From Siniperca chuatsi (taxonomy: Eukaryota; Chordata; Actinopteri; Centrarchiformes; Sinipercidae), in contig NC_058045.1 in assembly GCF_020085105.1 (NCBI RefSeq), positions 9,398,333 through 9,462,332 of the forward strand: DNA of 64,000 bases. The letters are read 5' to 3'. Positions within the stretch are counted from its first letter, which is position 1. Each line of letters starts with the position of its first letter. Below are positions 48,501-59,920 of the stretch, in pieces. The notes beneath the pieces were generated by a model that worked only from the letters and a program-made list of their open reading frames with translations, searched no databases and was not told where the DNA came from. A program made the translations under genes and the position numbers.

Positions 48501-51500
48501 CTTGATCTACTGTGGCTTGGATTGTACCTCATTTGTACGTTGCTCTTAAGCTTAAGGAAGACTGTGTGATATGATTGAAAAGCTCCAGAACAGCTACTGA
48601 GTGGACTTTTTGGTGAGATTGTCTTGTCAACTGTTTTTATATTTAATATTTCTTTTGAGATTATTTGGTATTTTTCATTGTTACGAATTGTGCAATATGC
48701 AGAAATGTTAGAATGAATTGTTTCCATTTGGCCATTTTTCAGATCTGTGAACTGAAAATGAAACTTGAGATACCGGGTGCTTCTGTTTCTACTACTCCTT
48801 TTTTACAACACAAGTGCTAGCATTGTACTATAGTGCCACGCCAAGTCACTGCTGCACAGGCTGTGGAAAGAGCATGTGATCACCACTAGTTGTCAGCACA
48901 AGCTGGATTATGAGACTGAGCGCAGTTACTCTTTAAATTCTCTTTCTGACAAAATATAACCTCCTTGATTTCTTGTGTTTTACCTGAACCAAGAAGCCGT
49001 GCTGCAGAGTCGGGGTGGTCTTACAGTGCCTGATGGCCTGGGAGGAGAAAAGCAGCTCTATCAGCTGTTTGGTACTAAGCTGTGCTGATGACTTGACTGC
49101 CGACACGACCACCCTCTGTGGATGAAGGGACACAAACACTATTATTAAACACGTTCAGAACAGACGAAAACCTGGAAACACAGACGCATCCATAAAATAC
49201 TCAAGTGAATGTCACAGAGGTGTATTTTGAATTATCTTTAGTTTAGCTGAAGATGGAGTCCTCACTTTTCCACTGGGTGTGTAGGTGAAAAGCTCTCCTG
49301 TGGGATTCTTGATGGTGTAAGAAGTTGTATGATTCTTGAAACGGTTCAGTTTCATCACTGGTAAAATGATCTTTGGCTCCTGGAGCTCACTGGACCTGCT
49401 CAAGGTGAGTGAGGAAGCAATGAACAGCGACTCAAGAACAGCTTGAATCAGCAATGAAACTGCTGAATTAATTAAAGTGTCACATACTTTGACAGTGGGA
49501 GCCAGATGCTAAGTCTTGCACGAAATTTCTTGATGGTTCCACTTGGCCTGAACCAATTGTGTCTGCTCTTCTGTCGGACTACAATGTTTTCGTTGGTCAG
49601 ATGTTTCCACTCCCGAGATAAGAAGACTGTGAGAATACTGGGGAACAGAAATGAAGAGTTGGTCAGAGCAATCAGTAGGTGGGCTATGAATAACATAGAA
49701 AGGGCTTAAAATCCATATGTGAACTGAAAAGTTTGATGTGACATCTGTAATAATGCACTAAGAAATCTAACTATCGCTGCCATGAAAATTATATGAACAC
49801 TCACTTCTGTAGTTGTTTCCCAAGGCTGAAATGATCTGTGTTGGATGGTTGAAAGACTTCGACTGAAGGTGCTGTGGTGAGAAACATCACTTAATCAGGT
49901 GTCACACTGACTTACAGTAAATCTAAATTTATAGTCAATTTGGCTCGCAGCAGTGTTGTTGATGCTCACCAGGTCCGTTCAGATACTGAGACAGAGATAA
50001 GTGCAGACGGATAACGATGGGCTCTGATGGATTAACCCTCCAGGCCTTGGCCACATCCTCCTGTGGGCACCAAACAGTGTAATCATGTTAAACACAACAA
50101 GATGCCATGGCAGCAAACATGTCGATATACTGTACTTGAATTGAGTGTATAGTAAATTTAACTTACATCCAAAAAGTTGGCATTTATGTTTAAGTCAACA
50201 TCCACATCATCAATTGACCCATACTCCCTAGCAGAGGAAAAGGAAGGGGACATATGGCAATGTAGAAAAGCAGCAGAGATCCTTTCCTTTCAAGGTCATG
50301 GATGAGAAAAGTTGTTCTGACCTGATAGAGACTGCAGAGTCTGAATACAAAGTCCTGACTGCCTCTATGTCAGTATCCAGCTGGGGGTGGTGAAACAGGT
50401 CAGTGGCACAGCTCTCCTGCCAAGACAAACACTAACACACTTACCTTATGGTCCAAACAGCTCAGCACTCAGGGGGCTGCGGGATTAAACCACTCACAGA
50501 TTCTTACACTAATGCCTGAGAAGAAGGCTATTATTTCTTTTCTATTTCTTAAGATAGAAAATGTGGGTAACACTTTATTTTATCAACCTCTGTTTTGTAT
50601 TTAGCATTTTTATAAGCAGTAGACAAATAATAAATGGTTTATAACATACTATAACACATTATCTTGTAGTTGTAAGCATATTTAAGGACATTTTTAAGTG
50701 TTTATTAATGTATTTGTCAACTGTAATTGCATAACTCCTCCTGTGAAGCATGAATATAGCATAATAAATAATTCAATTCAATTCAATATGATTATGATTA
50801 AGTGTTTATTATACATATATTTATTATATTAATTAATGACATATTTATTTATTCATTTATAAATATTTCTTTACTCTCATAAACTTAATTTGCTAATGAT
50901 GCTTAATACATCAAGACCACGAGATGCTGCTGAAAGCCCCCAAAGAAATCTAGTAAGTGGACCTTAAGTTAATAATCTTTTATCAAACTACTATTTCTGA
51001 GGTCAAGAAACAACCTTGAAGCTCATTGTGTCTTCATGTGTTTGGAACACATTTATAAACAGTTTTAAACCTGCTTGTGAATGATCTGTACCTGTGTATT
51101 AACAGCTAATACATGTTTTATAACACACCGTAAGGCTTTGTTTATGTCTATCAATCATTTATTATCTGTTTATACACCTGTTATGGATGTTACAATACAT
51201 TAATAAACACTTAAATTATATTGAAATGTCCTTACATCTGCTTACAGCTACATTGTGTATTATAAACTATTTATTAAGTGTTTATATTCTGGTTTCACAT
51301 TCCAAGAGACACTTTACTCCGCAAAATTCAAGCCAAAGGGAGCCATTGCCATACAAACATCCAGTGACCATATGATAACTTTTTAATCAAACCTTAATAT
51401 GCAACCATTTCTGTAGATAGTTGTCTTTACTCAAGTGTGTGATGATACTTGGCATTGTGCTAAAATAACATTCAAACCACTACAAAGTAATGCTTACATG

Positions 51501-52158
51501 GAATCCACACAGGGCCTCCTCTGCGTCACTGTCCTCATCAGTTTGGCTCTCCGTCCACCGCTCACACTCAGTCTCCTGTCGGGTTAATGGGAAGAGCTGT
51601 CAATCAAAAGATCCTCTCATTTAAACAGCTAATTTGTTCCTTCTGTCCACCCAAACAAAGTCAACTAACCTTGTTGCTGAGACTGCCACTGATTTCAGCA
51701 GGTCATTAACACTACATCTACTGTAGACAATGAACATTTCAATACCGGACATATGATACATATACTCTCATGATATAATCTCTTTGCCGTGTCACATCTG
51801 GTGGTTGCAAAACAAGATAGGACTTCAACTAACGGTTGCTTTTATTATCAATTAATCTGCTAATTATGTTCTTCATTAATCAGTAAATTAACCAATTAAC
51901 CAAGTTACCCAGAGCCCAAGGTGGCATATTCAAATGTCTTGCTTTGTCAGACCAACAGTCCAAAACCCAAAGATATTGAATTTAATATCATAGAAGATTA
52001 GATTTCTGGCATTTTTATAGAACTAATCGATTTAATAATGATTTCAGTTCTTAAAAGGATAGGTCTATTGCCTGCCCATGCAAACAGCTTACTAAAAACA
52101 TATCCAGGCTGTGTGATAGTAAGAATACAGCATGAAGAGGGACTTATAGACTCACCAT
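45554..52158 (-). CDS. parp6: protein mono-ADP-ribosyltransferase PARP6
   Basis: PARP6 is a cytoplasmic mono-ADP-ribosyltransferase. Exons: 52156-52158, 51498-51575, 50322-50416, 50167-50227, 49970-50060, 49805-49871, 49488-49637, 49266-49389, 48984-49115, 48047-48142, 47838-47930, 47626-47751, 47458-47523, 47257-47324, 47081-47129, 46793-46905, 46611-46683, 46308-46377, 46106-46185, 45956-46013, 45765-45849 and 45554-45650, giving 624 residues (human 630). The start ATG is the last codon of its exon. It gives 27 residues before ESCATDLFHHPQLD, as in human PARP6. A Cys cluster (CVVCDEQH then CTRELC) may bind zinc. The catalytic domain keeps the His of FHGSHIENWHSILRNGL (about 471) and the Tyr of YGKGIYLSP (about 506), so activity is likely. 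The short central linker favours PARP6 over PARP8. An alternative first exon is listed separately. Confidence 0.93.
50564..51292. repeat. fold-back DNA element with GGGTAACACTTTA end
   Basis: The left end GGGTAACACTTTATTTTATC opens a series of words such as AAGTGTTTATTAATG and ATAATAAATGGTTTATAA, which reappear inverted on the right (CATTAATAAACACTTAAATT and ATTATAAACTATTTATTAAG). The two halves are diverged arms of one inverted structure. This form is known from many fish genomes. It occupies most of the parp6 intron between the exons at 50416 and 51498. Confidence 0.6.
51821..52050 (-). repeat. MITE of the AATCGATTAATC type, copy 1
   Basis: The segment contains ATCAATTAATCTGC, AACCAATTAACCAAG, TCTTGCTTTGTCAGACCAAC and GTCCAAAACCCAAAGATATT, in the order of a known teleost MITE read on the minus strand. 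A second copy lies at 54748-55090. It lies in the first intron of parp6. Confidence 0.7.
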
Positions 52159-52460
52159 ATGTTCAGTTCTTTGGCACTTCTTCAGCAACAGTCAACAGTC
52201 TGTTCCCTCCACTGTGACTGCCACAATTAAACACTATGCTAGGAAAAACATATGTGACTTGAATTAATTCAGCTACCTTTACAATATAAATATACTTATT
52301 ACTGTCAGTATTTTCTACACAATTTAAAATATGTTTTCATTACCAAGATCATTTTTATTTGCGTCCCTTTATCTCTCTCTTCAGAGACATTATTGAAAAT
52401 GCTATGCATAATGATTCAAAAGATGGAAGAACATGTTTGGTAATAATGTGTTAATGATAC

Positions 52461-52562
52461 CTTTCCTTCCCGAGAAACACTTGGAGTTTCCACATATCCC
52501 AGTTGAACAAACAACGCAGTTACAACAACATAAAGGAAAATCTTAATTCCATATGTGACCAT
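52461..52562 (-). other. possible alternative first coding exon of parp6
   Basis: On the minus strand an ATG at 52562 opens 34 codons that end in phase 0 at a GT donor (GGAAAG then GTATCA). Spliced to the exon at 51575 it would replace the normal single Met by MVTYGIKIFLYVVVTALFVQ and 14 more residues. This is a hydrophobic stretch of signal-peptide or signal-anchor type. The donor is weaker than the one used by the main model, and the ATG context is poor. A random open frame of this length is not rare, so this is a candidate only. Confidence 0.3.
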
Positions 52563-54109
52563 CAAACAGCAAAAACAATGGATATTCCTGTTTGATGGCT
52601 CGGCTGGCTGTTAGCGTTTGGCTGTCCTCTCCCCCTCTGGTTTTGAACAGCAGGAAGTCCTACATGTCTCGGACTTCAGCGTCACATGATTGGCTGCAGA
52701 TACTGACAGCCTGATCAGCTGAACCTGGTCCAGACAGAGGAGAGGCTGAGGATGAGACCTGCAGCTCCAGGGCATTAAGTCCACGCTTTTATCCACACTT
52801 ACAGTATCTCTGTCCTATTTCTGTGACATGACTGCCATCCTTTCCACAGTGTACATGATATATCCCTCAGAATCTTGAAAAGTCAGGCTCATGAATCAGT
52901 TTTAAGACTGTGATGAGAGCAAAGATCCCAGGTGGCAGAGTTGAAGGATGGTGATACAGGTGATGTTTGGCATTTATTAGTCTTCCTGTCTGCCTGCTGT
53001 GCTGCAGTCTGACCTTAATCGGCAGTTACCCTTGTTAGCAGTCGCCTGCTGCTCTGCAGTCTGGCCAGATTAGACACTTCTAGGACTGCATACATCTGTG
53101 CAAGTCTTCCCTCAGCAAGTGCTTTTCTGAGAGTAATCCACTTAGACACAAATGGGTGTTTGTTGTGGCTGTGTTTATTTATAGAGGGTGGGCACAATAT
53201 CATGAACCCTTGTTCTGTGTACTGTATACTGCCATTTTCAAGGCTGTGCATGATCAATAAGAATAAAAAGAAATCAAATACAAAGCAGCAAAACTTATAC
53301 AGGTTTCCAAAAATGCAACAGGTCCAAGTTTTCATTATCTCATGTGCAATAAGTGCTCTTAATTCTAATATATTGTAAACCACCTCTTGGTTCCCCGCTC
53401 TACTTAACACAATATTTTTCTTATCTTTATTCTTCATGTTGCAGCTTTCGTTACTTTCGTACACCCTTGTTTTATTCTGAATTGTGTACTTAGTACAGCA
53501 CATTTAATTACTACAATTGTCTCAGTTTGTTCTTACTGCATTTATGTTTCTTGTTTTATGTTTGTGTTTGCCTTGCTGCAAGAAGAATTTCCTCTTGTGG
53601 GACAATAAAGATCTGAACTGAACTGAACTGAAATTTCTGATGAGGTGAGTCATCACATCTCAGACACAGTGTCAGAACATTATCAGCTTCACAAAGCCAG
53701 CATTTGTTGCAGGGATATTGATTTATATTGTATTATATTGTGCAGTTTTTGTGTTGTTGTATCCACCCCCTTCTCATTTGAGACACCTACTGTTATATCA
53801 TAACGTTCAGGCCTTATCTGTCAGACCCACGAGATAAATGAACAACAGGTTCTCAGTGAATGATACAGGAATCATTTCCACAGCAACCAACGCTATCTAC
53901 TGCATCTGTTTTAGACACCAAACAGTCCACAGAGAAGTATTATTATTCAGTAAACTGAGATAAATACAAGTTTGTAAATAATTTATTTAAACAGGCTGTG
54001 TAATTGAGATCAAGATCTCTCTCTTTTGATTCTCTCTTTATATTATTTATTTATATAATTTATTATTATTTATATTTGAAAATAACAGTCAAGATACAGA
54101 CAGTATATT
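52563..54109. other. parp6 upstream flank and intergenic sequence
   Basis: The first 250 bases are less AT-rich and may contain promoter elements. Beyond that I see only a LINE tail at 53400-53633. No exon is supported. Confidence 0.4.
53400..53633 (+). repeat. LINE 3' tail fragment
   Basis: The T-rich body ends in GAAGAATTTCCTCTTGTGGG and ACAATAAAGATCTGAACTG, followed by an AACTG tail repeat. This is the common 3' end of fish non-LTR retrotransposons. No coding part is retained. Confidence 0.6.
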
Positions 54110-54215
54110 AGCAGATACAAAGAGGGAATGACAAGCAACAAAGGTCCCAAGCTGGATTTGAACCTGGGACATTGCAGTTATGGGTCTTAACTGCCAGGAC
54201 ACCCCAGAAAGCTAG
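54110..54215 (-). repeat. tRNA-derived SINE fragment
   Basis: Read on the minus strand, GGTTCAAATCC (54154-54164) matches the B box of RNA polymerase III promoters at 10 of 11 positions. It is embedded in a sequence that I know from fish SINE-like repeats (CCAAGCTGGATTTGAACCTG on the plus strand). The segment cannot fold into a complete tRNA, so it is a retroposed remnant and not a tRNA gene. Confidence 0.6.
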
Positions 54216-54747
54216 ACCTCTTTATATATACAGCATAAAATCATATAGACAAACAAACACAATCCAAACACATCCAAATTAGTTTCACATTTCAGTCAAG
54301 AAAAAATTTGCAAGTTTGTAAAAAGCATTAAATATAAAACCGATTTTAACATATGGTGCAGCTGATGTTGTAATTACTGTGTTTCCATGTGAGCAGAGAG
54401 CAGAAGTATTGAGCCTCAGTGATGTTCTTCAGTTGTTCTGCAGGTTCACGCTCTAGACACTTCAACCAGTTGTCCACAAGAGAGAGCTGTTGTTGAGAGA
54501 GAGAGCGAAACCCCCACAGAAGGACAGTGTGTCCCAAATCTTGTACTGACTGGATACACTATACTTTATACTAATTGTCTTAAAAAATCAAACTGTGACT
54601 TTGGAATGTCACTGACAGTTACACTTCACAAATAGATATCAAATGTTTTCCCACACATTTGATGCTTATTTGTAGTTTTCTGGGGTGTTCACAAAGCTGT
54701 TTTACCTAACTGATGAGATTTTTGCACACAAAACAAATGAAAACGTA

Positions 54748-55090
54748 CAGCTGAAACGATTAGTTGATTCATCGATCGACAAAATTAATTTTGATAATAA
54801 TTTTGTCATTTTTCATGTAAAAATGCAAAAATATTTAATGGTTTCAGCTTCACAAATGTTGCTGTTTTTCCTTTTAATTGTGTTAATTATTTTAATTTAT
54901 TTTGAAGAATTTAAAATGTTGTACTATTGGTTTGACCAAACAAGCACTGTGAAGGTGTCACTTTGGGCTCTGGGTAATTGTGACAGCATTTCTCACTATT
55001 TTCAGAATTTTTACAAACCAAATCAATCTATAAATTGAGAAAATAATCAACAGATTCATCCATAATTAAAATAATCATTAGTTCCAGTCC
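54748..55090 (+). repeat. MITE of the AATCGATTAATC type, copy 2
   Basis: The element starts CAGCTGAAACGATTAGTTG and ends ATAATCATTAGTTCCAGTCC, imperfect terminal inverted repeats. The inner words GACCAAACAAGCACTGTGAAG and TTTGGGCTCTGGGTAATTGTG, each split by short gaps from the family form, place it in the same family as 51821-52050. The 117-codon open frame across it is a by-product. Confidence 0.75.
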
Positions 55091-55210
55091 AATGCAAAAT
55101 AGTTAAAATTTTGCTTAACAGTAAAATCCGACTATTACATTAATGCATGAGTAATAATAATCTAATGATATAATAATAAATCAGTCTGAGCGGCCATTTT
55201 TCAGCATCGA

Positions 55211-55376
55211 GTAATTTTAATTTCAGTACTTTAAGTACATTTTCCTGATTATACTTATATACTTCTACTTTAATAACATTTTCAATGCAGGACTTTTACC
55301 TGTAATGGAGTATTTTTACAGTGTGGTATTAGTACTTTTACTTAAATGAAGGAACTGAATACTTCCTCCACCACTG
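55211..55376 (-). repeat. short DNA element, TACTTTTACTTAAGTA family, copy 4
   Basis: This is the best preserved copy in the window. It contains AGTACTTTAAGTACATTTTC, ATGCAGGACTTTTACCTG and GTGTGGTATTAGTACTTTTA, and ends in the terminal word CTTCCTCCACCACTG. Confidence 0.8.
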
Positions 55377-57389
55377 AAGCATAGTTTATTATGCATGCTG
55401 ACTGTTTTGAGTGTGTTGCAGTGTGAACACACTACAGACTCAGAACCTTATTAGAATTAGTATGTAGTAAGGATTTAGGACACTGCTAGGGTGTGTAGTT
55501 ACCATACAGGGAAATTAACTGAAAATGTAGATAAAAATAAAAGATAAGTGGTTTTGTTAAATTGATGTGAAATAATAAGGGAAATCATTTTGACCTGTGA
55601 GAATATATATACATGTTTCCTAATGTAATGTGTAAGAACAATTCATACATTTGGTTGCCAATCATCACAATAACTTGTGTGTTGCAGTGATGTTGTGAAT
55701 GTATAAAAACTGAACGCATTCAACAGGTGAACTGAGAACTGTGACCATTTCATTGGATGTCATTTTAAAAGAATAAGTTATTGTTTAACCCGTCGTTAAA
55801 CTGGAATCAGTACTGCTGGCATTTTTCTGCAGCCAGTGGCTCCAGTGGCTTCCAGCTAGCTTTCACACTTTAGGTTGTGCATGCAGGAGATGGGTGAAAG
55901 TCAGTTTGGAGTCAGATTTCCGCCTCTTGAAGGAACACAGCATCCACATGCTCCAAGAATATACAGGGGTCATAAATGACACACAGGTCCAGCTGAAACT
56001 TTGGAGCGCATAAACATTTAGAGACATTATTTTTATTGTTACAAATTGTTTTGTTGTTTTACACCTCAGCTCTGAGGATGTTAAGGTTAATTAGCTGCCT
56101 ATCGTCAGCCAATTAAGACACCAGCTTTGCTCTTACCACAGAGCTTTTTTTTTTAAAGAACTACAGAAGATGAGCAAACTTGAGCCTTCCCATGCAATTA
56201 AACAAATATTTTATATTCTTTTGACTTCTTTTAAAAAATTTGCAATAAAAACGGCTGCTAAAACTTGAGGAATGTAAAAAGTATTACACACATATACACA
56301 CAGAGAGTAAAAAAAATGGAGTAACCCCTATCAGTAGATACGAATGAGTGCTTCTGAGCAGGGCTGAGACAGCGCATTTTGATTGTATTAAATAACATAT
56401 GGGAGAGTGAACATATATTGAACATGGCACTGGGTGGATCTAGTTTTATGGTGTGGCACAGTACAGTATGTTCCTATCATGTTCCTCATGCTAGATGGAG
56501 CCCAACATGGCTCAACTATATATACATACGCCATAACAGACCTTGACAGAATGACGACCAGATATATGATGGTTGTGTTGCTACACCTCACTGAGTGTAA
56601 TGCAGTTGTCCATCTGTATAATATGGCAGCAGGTATATATGTAATTTGCATCTCTGCAAGCATCCACTGTTACTTTTGACTCTTCAGCTGTCATATCCTC
56701 CACTTAATGGAATTTTCAGCTAGGCTGCACCTTTCTTCTCATTTTGAAACTCCATCACTGTATATCAAGCTCTAAGTGCATTTGGACTGTCATATCATGC
56801 TGCAGGAATGCAGACACACTGAGCTCATGAAACAACCTAAAAGTATGCAGCCCTGCCCGTCCAACCATATGACATGAAGTCCAGCTTCAAAATGAGAGAT
56901 CATAGTGAAACCATAAAAGGAGAGGAAAATTGTCAAAATAGAGAGAAATATCAAATAAATAGTAAATAAAGAAAAAAATGGCATGCCAATGAAATAAAGA
57001 AATAAATAATAAGGTCCCCGACATAGTTGTGACCAGGTACCAGGTGTGCATCTGAAGCAATGTGGGATCTTGACAAATAAATAACATTTCTTATCAGATG
57101 TTGTATGATGTTGATGATAATGGATCCTGGAAAGGAAGCTAAAGGGACCAAATCAAAAGTAAGTGGGTTTTTGTATTTCTGTTTTCACCAAAATGTCCTC
57201 AAAAGAACAGAAAACTGAGATCTCTAAAAGTTAATACATTGAGCTTTAACAGTTTTGTAGTTTGTGCTTAGAGTTTAAGTAAAACAATAATTGTGTTTAA
57301 GCATGGGTTGAGTGAAGTTTGGGGTCAGAGGTCAGAATAGAAAATAAAGGCTGGTCCTTACAATTAGCTCATAAAATACAACAAAAGAA
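55377..57389. other. intergenic, no recognised feature
   Basis: Two kilobases of AT-rich DNA. Open frames on both strands near 56.4-57.1 kb overlap one another without any domain or exon signal. I see nothing to annotate. Confidence 0.5.
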
Positions 57390-57900
57390 GGATTACACAA
57401 GCATTAGACCATTTGTGTGATTTCTGTGAGAAATGGAAATTAAAGGTTAATAGTGATAAAAACTAAAGTCACAGTTTTTGGTTGTAGAAAAGCTGATATT
57501 AACTACGGTTTGTAGGCAATGGAGAAAATCTGTCCATTGCTTCAAATATCTCGGTGTCATTATGAATCATAATGGTTTATTTAAGATTGCCATTGAGGAG
57601 CTGCATAAGCAAGCCTCCTGTGCAATGTTTGTCATTTTCTCTAAATGTAGAAAATTTGACTTACCTGTAGATATCACTCTAGATGTTTTTGACAAGTCGG
57701 TTACACCAGTTATGTTGTATGCGTGCGAAGGGGGTGTGGGGGTTTGAAAAAATAGATATATTGGAAAAACTATACCTCAAATTTACAAAGTACACCCTAA
57801 AAGTTAAATAAAACCTGCAATAATATGGTCTATGGGGAGCTGGGAAGATACCCACTCTGTGTCGCAGTTAAAAAGAGAATTATTGGCTAAATTAATTTTG
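57390..57900 (+). repeat. LINE ORF2 C-terminal fragment
   Basis: Broken frames read like the end of a non-LTR reverse transcriptase: the LKVNSDKTK-like stretch near 57440, then VHCFKYLGVIMNHNGLFKIA and SVTPVMLYACE, then a fragment resembling LKFTKYTLKVK and MVYGELGR-type sequence near 57780-57860. This order (thumb region, then the YGCE-like motif) is typical of jockey/L2-type fish LINEs. It is truncated on both sides and carries several frame breaks, so it is long dead. Confidence 0.7.
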
Positions 57901-58539
57901 TTATTACAGTCAGATAAGCCAAAAGTTATTTGTAAACTAGGTGCCTTTTTGAAGGATGTTCTTCCTTTGTTTATTTGTTGTACTTTAGCCATGCCTTGTG
58001 CTATCATTTTGTTATTATTTTATGTTCTGTTTGTGTTCCATTCCATGTAATCATGGTCTTGAGTCACATAAAATAAAAAATATTTTTTTTTTGTGATTTT
58101 GCCTGTTAAAGCTTTTTTAAAAACATTTTTATTGCCATTTTCAGAAAGAAGTTATCAAGGTACAATTACAGACAACCACAAAACATCCAATATTGCAACA
58201 TGCCAATGAAGCAACACCTTGAGATACATAAGATAAAGAAAATAAAACCTACAATAATAACAATAATAGTCGTAAAAGAACATAAGATACAGAAGAAAGT
58301 AAAGTAGCACAGCCTAAATTACAGTCAAAAGGTCACGTAGCTTATAATTTAAGGTGCCTCAGGTCCACATTGGTGACCCGTGCTCATGTTTAAGTATTGG
58401 CTTGGCCCGGCGAACAACACTCGCACCTGCGCTGTATCCTCCCTCAATATTTGTCCAACGTTTGTGCTTTTATCCGGAAATTTGACATTGGATTTGATAT
58501 TTTCGTTTAGAAAGCAACTTCCGTGTTAAAAATAAACGG

Positions 58540-58709
58540 CTCAGCTCGCTTTCCAAACGGTACATCTGGCCTTAACTGTCGCGCCCTATATCCCGCGTCA
58601 CCGGGTCTCATTCCCACAGAAAAAGTAGTTCCGGTTAGTGAGGGGAATAAAACCTGTCGCTGCAGCAGAACCAGTGGCGCCTTTGGTCCCTGCAAAGTTC
58701 ACCCAGAAG
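58540..58709 (+). promoter_or_regulatory. pkm promoter and noncoding first exon
   Basis: This is a CpG-rich segment with GTCGCGCCCTATATCCCGCG near 58578 and an AT-rich GGGGAATAAAACC near 58644. It ends in a strong splice donor (CCCAGAAG then GTGAGT) at 58709. The first coding exon at 59893 begins with its own acceptor and 28 untranslated bases, so a noncoding exon is required upstream, and this segment fits. The start site is inferred. Confidence 0.65.
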
Positions 58710-59171
58710 GTGAGTAACAGCAAGTAGAGCGTGGAGAGGAGAGTTTGTATTAGTTTTGACTGAATGTTTAAATCAAATGATTATTTCTTATCATGTTTTT
58801 AAAAAGTCTTTTCAATCACTGAAGAAACTTTTTCTCTTAAAATCTTTATATGACTAATTAATAAAACGTCAATGGCTACATTTATATAATATAATACAAT
58901 ATTATACTGTATCTAAATGTCACTTTGATCTGGAATATCAGGAGAGCGCACTATTGGTTTTTGCACATACAGTTCCTTTATCCGCACTTTACTAGGGTAA
59001 AGTCCCATATAGCGCTCTAACTTTGATTTGTTAATTGTATATATTTTATCTATTGATCTGTGTCCTGTTCTAATACTACATCTCTGCTCTCCTTCTTGTG
59101 CTGCTGTAATGCCAAATTTCCCTCCTTGGGAATGTTATTTTATGTGAATGCAGTGGGCAGGAATGATGTCC

Positions 59172-59173
<2 letters not shown>

Positions 59174-59203
<30 letters not shown>
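59174..59203. repeat. (CA)n microsatellite
   Basis: A CA run of about 28 bases in the first intron of pkm. Confidence 0.95.
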
Positions 59204-59920
59204 CATGTTTCCATGCCCTGACTGACAACACACGTTTGTCATGCATGTTGTATACCTCTATTGTAGCCAACTGTAAGCTGAATCCTGATAACTTGGATGG
59301 TCAACACGCATTGCACCTTGAGCAGCATAAATAATCTTTTTCAGCTTCCTCCTGCACTTATTCTTCTATGTGTATGAATTACTTTTAGCCTCTGTTAAAA
59401 GTGACCAGCTCCTCTTCTTCAGCTGCACATAAACTCCCGCTGGAATGTGGGAGAGTGCAGTCAGGCAGGCACATACTGTCATTGTTGCTTTATGCCCAGG
59501 CTGTTTGGTCAGCTTGCACAGACACTCTCCACTAGTGGAGACTTCATGGAGAGGTCACACCTCACTATAAGTGTGTACTTTAACATTGAGATAATTGATA
59601 GAATCTTAATGTAGTTTCTGATTTACTTTCCATACTATACTAATATGTATGTGCTCACATTTATGTGATAATTTGTTACTTTCAATGTATCTTCTATTAC
59701 AAGTACTTAGTGTCAGTGTGTCAGGAGCCTTTTAGTCACCACTTAGACCACAACTCAAAGTATTTACCTGGACTGTCTTCTGTCTGTGGCCCAAGAAAAA
59801 GAAATATCCTATATAACCTATAATACATGTCAGAGGTAGAGTTGTCAGGTACTAATCGATCATCGCACTTGTTTCCTTCTGTGTCTCCACAGGATTTTTC
59901 CTACAGACACAGATCCAGTC

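Noticed and set aside
54110-54215. A tRNA gene on the minus strand
   Set aside because: A B box is present, but no complete cloverleaf or A box at the right distance. It fits a SINE remnant better.
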